Below, in pieces: positions 34,708-43,402 of a stretch of DNA of 64,000 nt. This DNA comes from an uncultured Slackia sp. Lineage in GTDB: Bacteria > Actinomycetota > Coriobacteriia > Coriobacteriales > Eggerthellaceae. Under the pieces are notes generated by a model that worked only from the letters and a program-made list of their open reading frames with translations, did no database searches and was not told the origin of the DNA. Position 1 is the stretch's first letter; every line of letters begins with the position of its first letter. The DNA is taken from contig NZ_CAUHPG010000003.1 of assembly GCF_959608125.1 (NCBI RefSeq), positions 53,086-117,085 on the forward strand, in the 5' to 3' direction. The position numbers and the translations under genes were made by a program.

Positions 34708-36690
34708 ATGAGCGAAACCACTTCCGAAAAAGAGCAGGCCATTGTAGACGACGGCACGCTTAACGACGAGCGCGCCCGCCGCCTCGCCACCCGCGTGGCG
34801 TATATCGATGCCGGCACCAATCCGTATCCGGAGCACTCCGAAATCACCCATTACGCGGCCGATATCGAGGCGAACTACGCCGATCTGGCCGCCGGGGAGA
34901 ATACCGAAGACGTCGTGAAGATCGGCGGCCGCGTCATCGCGAAGCGCGGTCAGGGCAAGATCGTCTTCGTGGTCCTGCGCGACCCCTCCGCCGATATCCA
35001 GCTGTTTTGCCGCATCAACGACACGTCCGAGTCCGATTGGGATCTGCTCGGCCGTCTCGACCTGGGCGACATCGTCAATGTCGAGGGCGTCGTAGTGCGC
35101 ACCCAGCGCGGCCAGCTGTCCATCGCTCCGCGCGAAATCGTGCTGCTCTCCAAGGCGGTCCGTCCGCTGCCCGAGAAGTTCCACGGCCTGTCCGACAAAG
35201 AAACGCGCTATCGTCAGCGTTATGTCGACCTGATCGTCAACGAAGACGTCCGCGACACCTTCCGCAAGCGTTCCGCCATCCTGTCGGCTTTCCGTCGCTA
35301 CATGGAAGACGACGGCTACATGGAGGTCGAGACGCCCATCCTGCAGACCATCCAGGGCGGCGCTACCGCGAAGCCGTTCATCACGCACTTCAACGCGCTC
35401 GACCAGGAATGCTATCTGCGCATCGCCACCGAGCTGCATCTGAAGCGCCTGCTGGTCGGCGGCTTCGAGCGCGTGTTCGAAATCGGCCGCATCTTCCGTA
35501 ACGAGGGCATGGACCTCACGCACAACCCCGAGTTCACCACCATGGAGGCGTATCGCGCCTATTCCGACCTCGAGGGCATGAAGGAGCTGGCCGAGGGCGT
35601 CATCAAGGCGGCCGCGCGCGCCGTGGGCCTGGAGGGCGCCATCCTGTATCAGGATCAGGAAATCGACCTGTTCGGCGCATGGCCGAGCCGCCCCATGACC
35701 GAAATCGTCTCCGATGTCTTGGGCGAGACGGTCACCATGGATACGCCGGTCGAAGAGCTTGCCGCCCATGCCAAGAAGCACGGCATCGAGGTCAAGGAAG
35801 ACTGGGGCCCCGGCAAGATCATCGCCGAGATCTACGACGAAATCGGCGAGGACTCCATCGTGAACCCGACCTTCGTCTGCGACTACCCGGTGGAGGTTTC
35901 TCCGCTGGCCAAGCGCAACGAAGAAGACCCGCGCCTGACGCATCGTTTCGAGCTGGTCATCGCCGGCCATGAGTACGCCAATGCGTTCTCCGAGCTCAAC
36001 GACCCGGTCGACCAGGCCGAGCGCTTCGCCCGCCAGATGGAGGAGAAGGCCGAAGGCGACGACGAGGCCATGGAATACGACGAGGACTACGTGCGCGCCC
36101 TCGAGTACGGCATGCCTCCCGCGGGCGGCATCGGCATCGGCATCGACCGCGTGGTCATGCTGCTGACGAACTCTGCGAGCATCCGCGACGTGCTGCTGTT
36201 CCCGCACATGCGCCCCGAGGGCAAGAAGAAGCTCGGCGCCCGGCAGGACGGCCAGGTCGCGTCCGACGAGCAGGCCGCTGCCGGCATCTATGCCCCCAAC
36301 AAGGTTCCGACGATCGACTTCTCCAAGGTGGCCGTCGAGCCGCTGTTCGCCGACGAGGTCGACTTCGAGACGTTCAGCAAGTCCGACTTCCGCGCGGTGA
36401 AGGTGAAGGAATGCATCGCCGTTCCGAAGAGCAAGAAGCTGCTGCAGTTCACGCTCGATGACGGCACCGGCGAAGACCGCACGATCCTTTCCGGCATCCA
36501 TCCGTACTACGAGCCCGAAGACCTGGTGGGCAAGACGCTCGTGGCCATCACCAACCTGCCTCCGCGCAAGATGATGGGTGTCGCTTCCTGCGGCATGCTG
36601 CTTTCCGCCATCCACGAGGAAGCGGGCGAGGAGCGCCTGAACCTGCTCATGCTCGATTCCGCGATTCCCTCAGGCGCCAAGCTGTATTAG
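34708..36690 (+). CDS. lysS: Class II lysyl-tRNA synthetase fused to a C-terminal tRNA-binding domain
   Basis: LysRS charges tRNA-Lys. Residues 1 to about 505 are the usual bacterial class II enzyme: anticodon-binding OB fold, then motif 2 (FRNEGMDLTHNPEFTTMEAY) and motif 3 (PPAGGIGIGIDRVVMLL). Beyond a short linker, residues about 551-660 form a second OB fold of the MetRS-C/Trbp111/EMAP type (FETFSKSDFRAVKVKECIAV, then LPPRKMMGVASCGMLLSA), a general tRNA-binding domain normally carried by methionyl-tRNA synthetase. Total length 660 residues compares with about 500 for ordinary LysS. The reading frame runs through without a break. The ATG at 34708 has an AAAGG ribosome site. Confidence 0.93.
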   Translation: MSETTSEKEQAIVDDGTLNDERARRLATRVAYIDAGTNPYPEHSEITHYAADIEANYADLAAGENTEDVVKIGGRVIAKRGQGKIVFVVLRDPSADIQLFCRINDTSESDWDLLGRLDLGDIVNVEGVVVRTQRGQLSIAPREIVLLSKAVRPLPEKFHGLSDKETRYRQRYVDLIVNEDVRDTFRKRSAILSAFRRYMEDDGYMEVETPILQTIQGGATAKPFITHFNALDQECYLRIATELHLKRLLVGGFERVFEIGRIFRNEGMDLTHNPEFTTMEAYRAYSDLEGMKELAEGVIKAAARAVGLEGAILYQDQEIDLFGAWPSRPMTEIVSDVLGETVTMDTPVEELAAHAKKHGIEVKEDWGPGKIIAEIYDEIGEDSIVNPTFVCDYPVEVSPLAKRNEEDPRLTHRFELVIAGHEYANAFSELNDPVDQAERFARQMEEKAEGDDEAMEYDEDYVRALEYGMPPAGGIGIGIDRVVMLLTNSASIRDVLLFPHMRPEGKKKLGARQDGQVASDEQAAAGIYAPNKVPTIDFSKVAVEPLFADEVDFETFSKSDFRAVKVKECIAVPKSKKLLQFTLDDGTGEDRTILSGIHPYYEPEDLVGKTLVAITNLPPRKMMGVASCGMLLSAIHEEAGEERLNLLMLDSAIPSGAKLY

Positions 36691-36692
36691 GT

Positions 36693-36716
36693 CGTGTCGG
36701 CTTGACAGCCGACACG
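36693..36716 (+). terminator. Hairpin directly after lysS
   Basis: A perfect 9-bp stem (36693-36701 with 36708-36716) starts two bases after the lysS stop codon. It lacks a T run, so termination is uncertain. Confidence 0.5.
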
Positions 36717-36917
36717 ATGGGTCGTCCGGCTGTGGGCGAATCGGACGGGCGTCTCGCCGTTCACTCGTCGCTTGCGTACCGAAGTACGCGGCGCTGCTCG
36801 TTCGCGGCGATTCGCTCCGTCGGCTTCGCCCTCGCCTGCGTTGCGGCGACCTGGGGGGAGCGGCGGCTGTATCCGCCGGGTCGCTGCGGCTTCCGGTCAC
36901 AGCACGGCTCGCTTTCT
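36717..36917. other. GC-rich unexplained intergenic segment
   Basis: This 201-bp stretch between two hairpins shows no convincing protein. It is rich in GTCG/GGCG words and contains a small hairpin GCGTAC-CGAA-GTACGC near 36773. It could be a structured RNA ended by the terminator at 36918, or a decayed gene. It does not match tmRNA, RNase P RNA or SRP RNA by eye. Confidence 0.4.
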
Positions 36918-36948
36918 AAGGGTCCGACTCTTTGGGTCGGGCCCTTTT
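36918..36948 (+). terminator. Intrinsic terminator before the clpC promoter
   Basis: An 11-bp stem (36918-36928 with 36936-36946, one G-T pair) is followed by TT. It ends whatever is transcribed from lysS or from the gap, and insulates clpC. Confidence 0.75.
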
Positions 36949-37014
36949 CGTATGGGTCCGATGCGTGAAGCGTGTGGATGCGATGTAACGAAACGGCACC
37001 GGGGGCCTCATGTC

Positions 37015-37041
37015 TTGGCACTCATTTTGCATGAGTGCTAG
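37015..37041 (+). promoter_or_regulatory. CIRCE operator (HrcA-binding site) of clpC
   Basis: The sequence TTGGCACTC, nine bases, GAGTGCTAG matches the CIRCE element TTAGCACTC-N9-GAGTGCTAA at 16 of 18 arm positions. HrcA represses heat-shock genes through this element. It lies 109 bases upstream of the clpC start, so clpC is predicted to be in the HrcA regulon. Confidence 0.88.
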
Positions 37042-37149
37042 GATTGTTCGGAAAATACAATGGAGTACTGTTTGTAAGACCGGCGCGTCCGCGCGGCACG
37101 AGCTTTTCGCGCTGCGGGGCGTCGTCACCTTTGAGAAACGGGGCCGTTT

Positions 37150-39726
37150 ATGGCATTCGAAAAATTCACCGACAAGGCGCGCCATGTGCTCGTGCTTGCC
37201 CAGGAAGAGGCGCGTGCCTTGAGCCAGCCTCACGTGGGTAGCGAGCATTTGCTGCTCGGCCTTGCGAAAGAGCCCGAAGGCATGGCCGCCCAGGCGCTCG
37301 AGCACGTCGGCGTGACCTACGAGGGCGCCCTCGAAGCCGTTCGTGCGCTCAACGAGGCGACGAAGGCGGAAGAGCCCACGGCGCATCTGTCTTTCAGCCC
37401 GCGCGTGAAGCGCATTCTCGAGACCTCGCTGCGCGAGGCCATGCAGATGGGCCAGAGCTACATTTCCACCGAGCACCTGCTGCTCGGCATCATGCGCGAA
37501 GAAGAGGGCGGAGCGATCGACGCGCTGAAGAAGATGGGCGTGTCCACCGACAAGGTGCGCGGCGCTCTGAACGACCTCGTCGGCCAGCCCACGCCCGTGG
37601 CGGCGGGCCTGCCGTTCTTCGGCGGCGACCAGCAGCAGTCCGATACCAGCATGCTCGAAGAGTTCGGTACCGACCTCACCGCCAAGGCGCGTGACGGCAA
37701 GCTCGATCCCGTGATCGGCCGCGCCGCCGAAATCGAGCGTGTGATGCAGGTGCTTTCGCGTCGTCAGAAGAACAACCCGCTGCTCATCGGCGAGCCGGGC
37801 GTCGGCAAAACGGCCGTGGCCGAGGGTTTGGCGCAGCTGATCGTGGCCGATCAGGTCCCCGACATCATCCGCGGCAAGCGTCTGGTGACGCTCGATGTGT
37901 CCGCCCTGGTCGCGGGCTCCAAGTATCGCGGCGAATTCGAGGAGCGTCTGAAGAAGGTTGTCAAGGAGGTCGTCAAGGAAGGCGACGTCATCCTGTTCAT
38001 CGATGAGATGCACACCATCATCGGCGCAGGTTCGGCCGAAGGCTCGATCGATGCGGCCGCCATCCTGAAGCCGCCCCTGTCGCGCGGCGAAATCCAGGTG
38101 ATCGGCGCCACCACGGTGGAGGAGTACCGCAAGCATCTGGAAAAAGATTCCGCCCTCGCGCGCCGCTTCCAGACCATCATGGTGAACGAGCCCAACGAAG
38201 AGCAGTCCATGCGCATCCTCGACGGCCTGCGCGACCGCTACGAGGCCCATCACCACGTGCGTTTCTCCGACGAGGCCCTGCACGCTGCGGTTTCGCTGTC
38301 GAACCGCTATATCCAGGACCGCTTCCTGCCCGACAAGGCGATCGACGTGCTCGACGAGGCGGGCGCGCGCATGCGCATCCGCAATCGCGTGCTGCCGCCT
38401 GACGAGATTCGCGATATCGACGACGAGCTGCGCCGCGTGCGCACCGAGAAGGAAGAGGCCATCTCCGGTCAGGACTTCGAGCGCGCCGCCGCGCTGCGCG
38501 ACCAGGAGAAAGACATCGTCGCGCGCCGCGAAGAGGCCGAGAAGAAGTTCTCCGAAGAAGCCGACCGCACGCTCTCCGAGGTCACCGAGGCCGAAATCGC
38601 CGATGTGGTAAGCATGTCCACGGGCGTGCCGGTGAGCAACCTCACCGAGGCCGAGACCGAGAAGCTTCTGCGCATGGAAGGCGTGCTGCATGAGCGCATC
38701 ATCGGCCAGGAAGAAGCGGTCACGGCGCTGTCGAAGGCGATTCGCCGCAGCCGCAGCGGCTTGAAGGACCCGAAGCGTCCCGCCGGCTCGTTCATTTTCC
38801 TCGGCCCCTCGGGCGTGGGCAAGACCGAGCTTTCCAAGGCACTCGCCGAGTTCCTCTTCAACTCCGAAGACGCGCTCATCACCTTCGACATGTCCGAGTA
38901 CATGGAGAAGCACAGCGTCAGCCGCCTGGTGGGTTCGCCTCCGGGCTACGTGGGCTTCGACGAAGGCGGCCAGCTCACCAAGGCGGTGCGTCAGCGCCCG
39001 TATTCGGTGGTGCTGTTCGACGAAATCGAGAAGGCGCATCCCGATGTGTTCAATATCCTGCTGCAGATTCTCGAAGAGGGTCGCCTGACCGACGCCCAGG
39101 GCCGTTCGGTGGACTTCCGCAACACGGTGATCATCATGACGTCCAACGTGGGCGCTCGCGAAATCGCCCAGAGCGCGCCGCTCGGATTCACGCCCGACTC
39201 GCAGACCGGCCTGTCGGACAAGGAAATCAAGAGCCGCGTGATGAGCGAGATGAAGAAGCTCTTCCGTCCCGAGTTCTTGAACCGCCTCGATGAGATCATC
39301 GTGTTCAAGAGCCTGACGCGCGAGCAGATCGGACAGATCGTCGAACTTATGGTGGCCGACCTGCGCGACCGCCTGATCGCCATGGACATGACCATCAACC
39401 TGACGCCGGCCGCCCGCGAACACGTGGCCGACGAAGGCACGGACACCTCCATGGGCGCCCGCCCGTTGCGTCGCGCTATCCAGCGCCTGCTCGAAGACCC
39501 GATCGCCGAGCAGATCCTGGAAGGCAAATGGCATGCGGGTTCGGTCATCGACGTGGACCTGGTGGACGGCGAGCTCGTGTTCGCGCCCGGCGAGGGAGAG
39601 ATTCCCGCGCCGCGAAAGCGTGATAGTATTGCACGAGAAGCAGAATCGCTGCTTCCGCAGTTCGATCTGGGCCATGCAGGCGTCGGCGGTTCCGGCGGCG
39701 TATCGAGCGGCGGAGCAGCCGACTAG
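37150..39726 (+). CDS. clpC: ClpC-type AAA+ unfoldase of the Clp protease
   Basis: ClpC unfolds proteins and feeds them to ClpP. The 858 residues have two Clp N repeats (about 1-145), the first AAA domain with Walker A GEPGVGKT (about 215-222), a UVR-like motif (about 425-455, EAISGQDFERAAALRDQEKD) that marks ClpC rather than ClpB, and the second AAA domain with Walker A GPSGVGKT (about 553-560). The C-terminus is Gly/Ser-rich. Control by a CIRCE operator is unusual, since clpC is under CtsR in Firmicutes and ClgR or similar in other actinobacteria. Confidence 0.95.
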   Translation: MAFEKFTDKARHVLVLAQEEARALSQPHVGSEHLLLGLAKEPEGMAAQALEHVGVTYEGALEAVRALNEATKAEEPTAHLSFSPRVKRILETSLREAMQMGQSYISTEHLLLGIMREEEGGAIDALKKMGVSTDKVRGALNDLVGQPTPVAAGLPFFGGDQQQSDTSMLEEFGTDLTAKARDGKLDPVIGRAAEIERVMQVLSRRQKNNPLLIGEPGVGKTAVAEGLAQLIVADQVPDIIRGKRLVTLDVSALVAGSKYRGEFEERLKKVVKEVVKEGDVILFIDEMHTIIGAGSAEGSIDAAAILKPPLSRGEIQVIGATTVEEYRKHLEKDSALARRFQTIMVNEPNEEQSMRILDGLRDRYEAHHHVRFSDEALHAAVSLSNRYIQDRFLPDKAIDVLDEAGARMRIRNRVLPPDEIRDIDDELRRVRTEKEEAISGQDFERAAALRDQEKDIVARREEAEKKFSEEADRTLSEVTEAEIADVVSMSTGVPVSNLTEAETEKLLRMEGVLHERIIGQEEAVTALSKAIRRSRSGLKDPKRPAGSFIFLGPSGVGKTELSKALAEFLFNSEDALITFDMSEYMEKHSVSRLVGSPPGYVGFDEGGQLTKAVRQRPYSVVLFDEIEKAHPDVFNILLQILEEGRLTDAQGRSVDFRNTVIIMTSNVGAREIAQSAPLGFTPDSQTGLSDKEIKSRVMSEMKKLFRPEFLNRLDEIIVFKSLTREQIGQIVELMVADLRDRLIAMDMTINLTPAAREHVADEGTDTSMGARPLRRAIQRLLEDPIAEQILEGKWHAGSVIDVDLVDGELVFAPGEGEIPAPRKRDSIAREAESLLPQFDLGHAGVGGSGGVSSGGAAD

Positions 39727-39756
39727 TCAACCAAAGCAATACGGGCTCGGGCCCGT

Positions 39757-39794
39757 GCGCGGGGCGTCTGTCTGCAGGGCGCCCCGCGTGTTTT
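39757..39794 (+). terminator. Terminator after clpC
   Basis: A 12-bp GC-rich stem (39757-39768 with 39778-39789, two G-T pairs) is followed by GTTTT. A smaller hairpin (ACGGGC-TCGG-GCCCGT, 39741-39756) lies just before it. Confidence 0.8.
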
Positions 39795-39809
39795 CACGGA
39801 AGGGGAATC

Positions 39810-40667
39810 ATGGGCGATTTCAACGATAGCAAGGCATATCCCGAAGACCCGGTCTTTCTGCCTTCCGTTCTGGTCGACATCGCGTCGGCCATGACGCTCG
39901 GCGGCGATGCATCCGAGGCTTCCGCCTCGCGCTATGCCGGCACGGTGGGCAAAAGCCCCAAGACGGCGGCTATCATCCTGGCCGGCGGCTCGGGCGAGCG
40001 CTTCGGCCATGAGGGCGGCAAGCAGCTCGTCGAGATTGCAGGCCGTCCCATTTTGGCCTGGTCGGTGGCGGCATTCGACGCCGTCGAGGACATCGGGTTG
40101 ATCGTGGTAGTGTGTCCTTCGGATCGCGCCGACGAATACCGGGAGCGTGCGATCGACCCGTTCTCGTTCGTCACGCCGCTCGTTCTTGCCCCTTCGGGCG
40201 GTTCGCGCCAGGAGAGCGCATTCTCGGGCCTCGAGCTGGTGCCTGAGGAATACGAGTACGTCATCCTGCACGACGGCGCCCGTCCGCTCGTGTCTCCCGA
40301 CCTGATCTCTCATACTATCAATACCCTGAAAGGCATGGTCGATGCCGACGGCGCCATCGTGGCTACGCCCGCCGTCGATACCTTGAAGGTGGTCGAAGGC
40401 GGGTGCATCGTGGGAACGCCCGATCGCCGCGTGTTCTGGAACGCGCAGACGCCGCAGGTGTTCCGCAGCGGCGTGTATCGCCGCGCCCACGCCTCCGCGT
40501 TGCGAGACGGATTCGTGGGCACCGACGACTCGTCGTTGATCGAGCGTCTGGGCGGCAAGGTCCTCGTGGTGGAAGGCAAGCGCGACAACATCAAGCTCAC
40601 CGTTCCTGAAGACTACAGGATGCTTTCGGCCGCCGTCGATTCGGCCGGCCTCGCTATCGGCAAGTAG
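39810..40667 (+). CDS. ispD: 2-C-methyl-D-erythritol 4-phosphate cytidylyltransferase
   Basis: IspD makes CDP-methylerythritol in the MEP pathway of isoprenoid precursor synthesis. The nucleotide-binding motif LAGGSGERFGHEGGKQ is at 57-72, and HDGARPLV and TPAVDTLK segments are typical. An extra ~50 residues precede the enzyme core; they are hydrophilic and of unknown use, but the ATG at 39810 has a GGAAGGGG ribosome site and is accepted. ispF follows 27 bases later. Confidence 0.93.
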   Translation: MGDFNDSKAYPEDPVFLPSVLVDIASAMTLGGDASEASASRYAGTVGKSPKTAAIILAGGSGERFGHEGGKQLVEIAGRPILAWSVAAFDAVEDIGLIVVVCPSDRADEYRERAIDPFSFVTPLVLAPSGGSRQESAFSGLELVPEEYEYVILHDGARPLVSPDLISHTINTLKGMVDADGAIVATPAVDTLKVVEGGCIVGTPDRRVFWNAQTPQVFRSGVYRRAHASALRDGFVGTDDSSLIERLGGKVLVVEGKRDNIKLTVPEDYRMLSAAVDSAGLAIGK

Positions 40668-40694
40668 GCTTCCGCCTTCTAAGAGAGGACCATC

Positions 40695-41186
40695 GTGACG
40701 AACGTTTCCCAAACGCGTATCGGCCTGGGCTTCGACGTCCATGCGTTCGCGCCCGACCGCAAGCTCATTCTGGGCGGCGTCGATATTCCGCATCATCAGG
40801 GTCTCTTGGGCCATTCCGACGCCGACGTGCTGGCGCATGCCATTTCCGACGCGCTGCTCGGCGCGGCGCGTGCGGGCGATATCGGCAAGCTGTTCCCCGA
40901 TACCGACCCCGCGTATGCGGGCGCCGATTCGCTCGTGCTGCTGTCCAAGGTGGCCGAGCATGTGCGCTCGCTCGGCTTCGAAATCGTCGACGTGGACAGC
41001 GTCATCTCGGCCCAGGCGCCCAAGCTTTCTCCGCATCGCGACGCGATGCGCGAGAATCTGGCCCGCGCCATGGGGGTTCCTCTCGATTCGGTGGGCGTGA
41101 AGGCCACCACGACCGAGCATCTTGGATTCGAAGGCCGCGAAGAAGGTATTTCGGCGCAAGCCGTCGCTTTGCTGCAGCGATGTTAG
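40695..41186 (+). CDS. ispF: 2-C-methyl-D-erythritol 2,4-cyclodiphosphate synthase
   Basis: IspF closes the cyclic diphosphate in the MEP pathway and works as a zinc trimer. The 163 residues hold the metal ligands Asp14, His16 (GFDVHAF) and His48 (SDADVLAH), and the C-terminal KATTTEHLGFEGREEGISAQAVALL signature. It starts with GTG behind an AGAGAGGA ribosome site and is co-transcribed with ispD. Confidence 0.96.
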   Translation: MTNVSQTRIGLGFDVHAFAPDRKLILGGVDIPHHQGLLGHSDADVLAHAISDALLGAARAGDIGKLFPDTDPAYAGADSLVLLSKVAEHVRSLGFEIVDVDSVISAQAPKLSPHRDAMRENLARAMGVPLDSVGVKATTTEHLGFEGREEGISAQAVALLQRC

Positions 41187-41658
41187 ATTTTCCGGATGGT
41201 CGGGCGCATATCCCATGCTCAAACAGTTCCGCATAAGTCTAAAGCCGCTTGATGCGGCTTTAGACTTATGCGGAACTGCGCGTAGGATACGCACCTGATC
41301 CGTTGCAAGCTTTCGGGCGCTGTAGCAAGGCGCATCTCGGCCCTGCGGGGTCGGGGCGTTGCAAGCGGCGTTCGCTCCTTCGCGTGCCTTTGCGATGAAG
41401 GTCGGCTTGCCGAGTCTTCGATCGTCTTGCATCGAGGCGAACTTGCTACAATGTGCGGGTGTTTACGTTGGTTGGGCGCAGGTGTGGAATGCATTGGCTG
41501 CCCGAATGCGTTTATTGAGGGCCATGTGGATTCTGGACGCGACGGGCATGTGTCACGCGCAGTTCCGCACGAGCCGCTCGGCATGGTTATGCCGAGCGTG
41601 CGAGCTCAGGACTGCTTGAGCATGACGCATGCTCGTCACGTTATTTCCGGGAGGAATT
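41187..41658. other. ispF-cysS intergenic region with long hairpin and cysS leader
   Basis: This 472-bp gap holds no credible protein. It starts with a 25-bp perfect hairpin (41224-41278), has a possible -10 (TACAAT, 41447-41452) with a TTGCAT box upstream at non-ideal spacing, and ends with a leader of about 200 bases before cysS. The leader has two hairpins: 41575-41598 (10-bp stem, GGTT loop) and 41618-41634 (7-bp stem). A 14-base inverted repeat joins 41269-41282 and 41556-41569. No T-box sequence was found. Confidence 0.6.
41224..41278. repeat. 25-bp perfect inverted repeat (hairpin)
   Basis: The arms 41224-41248 and 41254-41278 are exact reverse complements around a TTGAT loop. It lies 38 bases after ispF and could end its transcript, but no T run follows and the stem is longer than any other terminator here, so a mobile-element origin is also possible. 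Confidence 0.85.
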
Positions 41659-43137
41659 ATGATTCGTATCTATAACAGCCAGGTGCGCGAGAAGCGCGAG
41701 TTCGTGCCGATCGAAGAGGGCAAGGTCCGTATGTATGTGTGCGGCCCTACGGTGTATGACCAGATTCACATCGGCAACGCTCGCACCTTCCTTTCGTTCG
41801 ACGTCATTCGCCGTTGGCTCATCGCGAGCGGCTACGAGGTCACGTTCGCCCAGAATCTGACCGACGTCGATGACAAGATCATCAACCGCGCCAACGAGCA
41901 GGGCCGCACGTCCGAGGAAGTGGCGGCCGAGTTCTCTGACGCGTTTATCGAGCAGATGCGCCGCTTCAATGTGATGGACCCCGATATCCGCCCGCGTGCG
42001 ACGAAGGAAATCGGCCCCATGATCGCCATGATCAAGAGCCTGATCGAACAGGGCCACGCCTACGCCGTCGATAACGGCGACGTGTACTTCGCGGTGCGCA
42101 GCGACGAGAACTACGGCGAGGTTTCCGGTCGCAAGATCGACGACCTCATGGTGGGCGCCCGCATCGAGGAGAACGAAGACAAGCGCGACCCGCTCGACTT
42201 CGCGCTGTGGAAGGCCGCCAAGCCCGGCGAGCCGAGCTGGCCGTCCCCGTGGGGCGAGGGTCGTCCCGGCTGGCATACCGAATGCGCGGCCATGGTCCAT
42301 CGCTACTTGGGCACCCCGATCGACATTCACGGCGGCGGCGGCGACCTGGCGTTTCCGCATCATGAGAACGAATGCGCACAGGCCACGTGCTGCTGGCACG
42401 TCCCCTTCGTCAACACGTGGATGCATACGGGCATGCTGCGCGTCGACGGCGAGAAGATGAGCAAGTCGCTCGGCAATTTCTACACGCTCAAAGAAGTGCT
42501 CGACGAGCATTCCGCACCTGCGCTGCGCCTGCTCATGCTGCAGACGCATTATCGTTCGCCGCTCGATTTCTCTTACGAGCGTCTCGAGGGCGCCGAGAAT
42601 TCGCTGGCCCGCATCGCCACAGCCGTGGAGAACCTGCGTTGGGCCGCGAATCACGTCGAGGAAGGCGCCGTAGTCGACGCCGACGCCGCGCAAAAGCTCA
42701 TCGCCTCTACCGAGGCCGCATCGGCCGAGTTCGAGGCGCAGATGAACGACGATTTCAACACGGCCGGCGCCCTGGCCGCCTACTTCAATCTGGTCACCGA
42801 GGCCAATACCTACCTCGAACAGGCGGCGGGCGCCGTCGACGAGGAGGCTGCCGTGGTGTGCGCCGCTTCCATCATGGGCGCGTTCGCCATTCTGGGCATC
42901 GAGGTTCCCCTTCGAAGGGAGCTCGACCTTCCCGCCGAACTGACGGGCCTTGCCGCCGAGTTGGTCGGATTCGAGGGCGACGACATCGCAGCCGCCGCCG
43001 AGGCGCTGCTTTCCGCCCGCGCCGAAGCCCGTGCCGCGAAGGATTGGGCCAAGGCCGACGCCATCCGCGATCGCCTGAATGATCTGGGCCTGGTGGTCGA
43101 GGATACCAACGCAGGCGCCCGCATCAAGCGCGCGTAG
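41659..43137 (+). CDS. cysS: Cysteinyl-tRNA synthetase
   Basis: CysRS is a class I synthetase of 492 residues. The HIGH motif reads HIGNA within GPTVYDQIHIGNARTFLSFD, zinc ligands lie in the early Cys and in HHENE/C segments, and KMSKS is present in GEKMSKSLGNF. A GGGAGGA ribosome site precedes the ATG. In many Gram-positive bacteria cysS is directly followed by (mrnC and) rlmB; here a 9-kb respiratory block lies between. Confidence 0.97.
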   Translation: MIRIYNSQVREKREFVPIEEGKVRMYVCGPTVYDQIHIGNARTFLSFDVIRRWLIASGYEVTFAQNLTDVDDKIINRANEQGRTSEEVAAEFSDAFIEQMRRFNVMDPDIRPRATKEIGPMIAMIKSLIEQGHAYAVDNGDVYFAVRSDENYGEVSGRKIDDLMVGARIEENEDKRDPLDFALWKAAKPGEPSWPSPWGEGRPGWHTECAAMVHRYLGTPIDIHGGGGDLAFPHHENECAQATCCWHVPFVNTWMHTGMLRVDGEKMSKSLGNFYTLKEVLDEHSAPALRLLMLQTHYRSPLDFSYERLEGAENSLARIATAVENLRWAANHVEEGAVVDADAAQKLIASTEAASAEFEAQMNDDFNTAGALAAYFNLVTEANTYLEQAAGAVDEEAAVVCAASIMGAFAILGIEVPLRRELDLPAELTGLAAELVGFEGDDIAAAAEALLSARAEARAAKDWAKADAIRDRLNDLGLVVEDTNAGARIKRA

Positions 43138-43138
43138 C

Positions 43139-43375
43139 GTTTCCGCTCGGTAAGCCGTGCAGCGGTGGCTGGGCGGTAGCCGGGAGGCCGTGGCCGAGAT
43201 TTGCGGTCGTGGCCGGGTGGTTGTGGCCGAGAGGTTGCGGTCGGTCGCGTGCTCGTGACTGCGTAGCCGCTGCCAGTCAACTGCGGCAGGAGGATTACAA
43301 TCGCTGTCGGTCGCACGGCATCGCGCGCGGTGTTTCGACAGAGGTTTTCTTGGGAGGGCTCGTTTTCGGGCCCTC
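43139..43375 (+). repeat. Left copy of direct repeat flanking the respiratory block
   Basis: This copy starts right after the cysS stop codon. Its core, 43242-43340 (99 bp), matches 52340-52438 without gaps at 82 of 99 positions, including 23 identical bases at the start and nine at the end. Weaker matches extend left to 43139 (GTTTCCGCTCGGTAA and, at 43165, a 12-base match). The core is followed by a hairpin with a 9-bp stem at 43354-43375. It holds no plausible protein and contains no recognisable transposase. Confidence 0.8.
43354..43375 (+). terminator. Hairpin ending the left repeat
   Basis: A 9-bp stem (43354-43362 with 43367-43375, one G-T pair) has a TTTT loop. It may end the cysS transcript or an RNA from the repeat, and no clean T run follows. 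Confidence 0.55.
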
Positions 43376-43402
43376 TCCTCGTACGTTGTCGGAATCGGCT
43401 TT

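Noticed and set aside
36717..36917. tmRNA, RNase P RNA or SRP RNA gene
   Set aside because: None of the conserved core sequences of these RNAs could be found in the segment.
36916..39675. A 919-codon open frame on the minus strand
   Set aside because: It is antisense to clpC and has no domain of its own. The same reasoning removes the long antisense frames over lysS, the molybdoprotein gene (46305-48629), eno and polyprenyl synthase.
41453..41658. T-box riboswitch before cysS
   Set aside because: The conserved T-box antiterminator sequence and specifier loop were looked for and not found.
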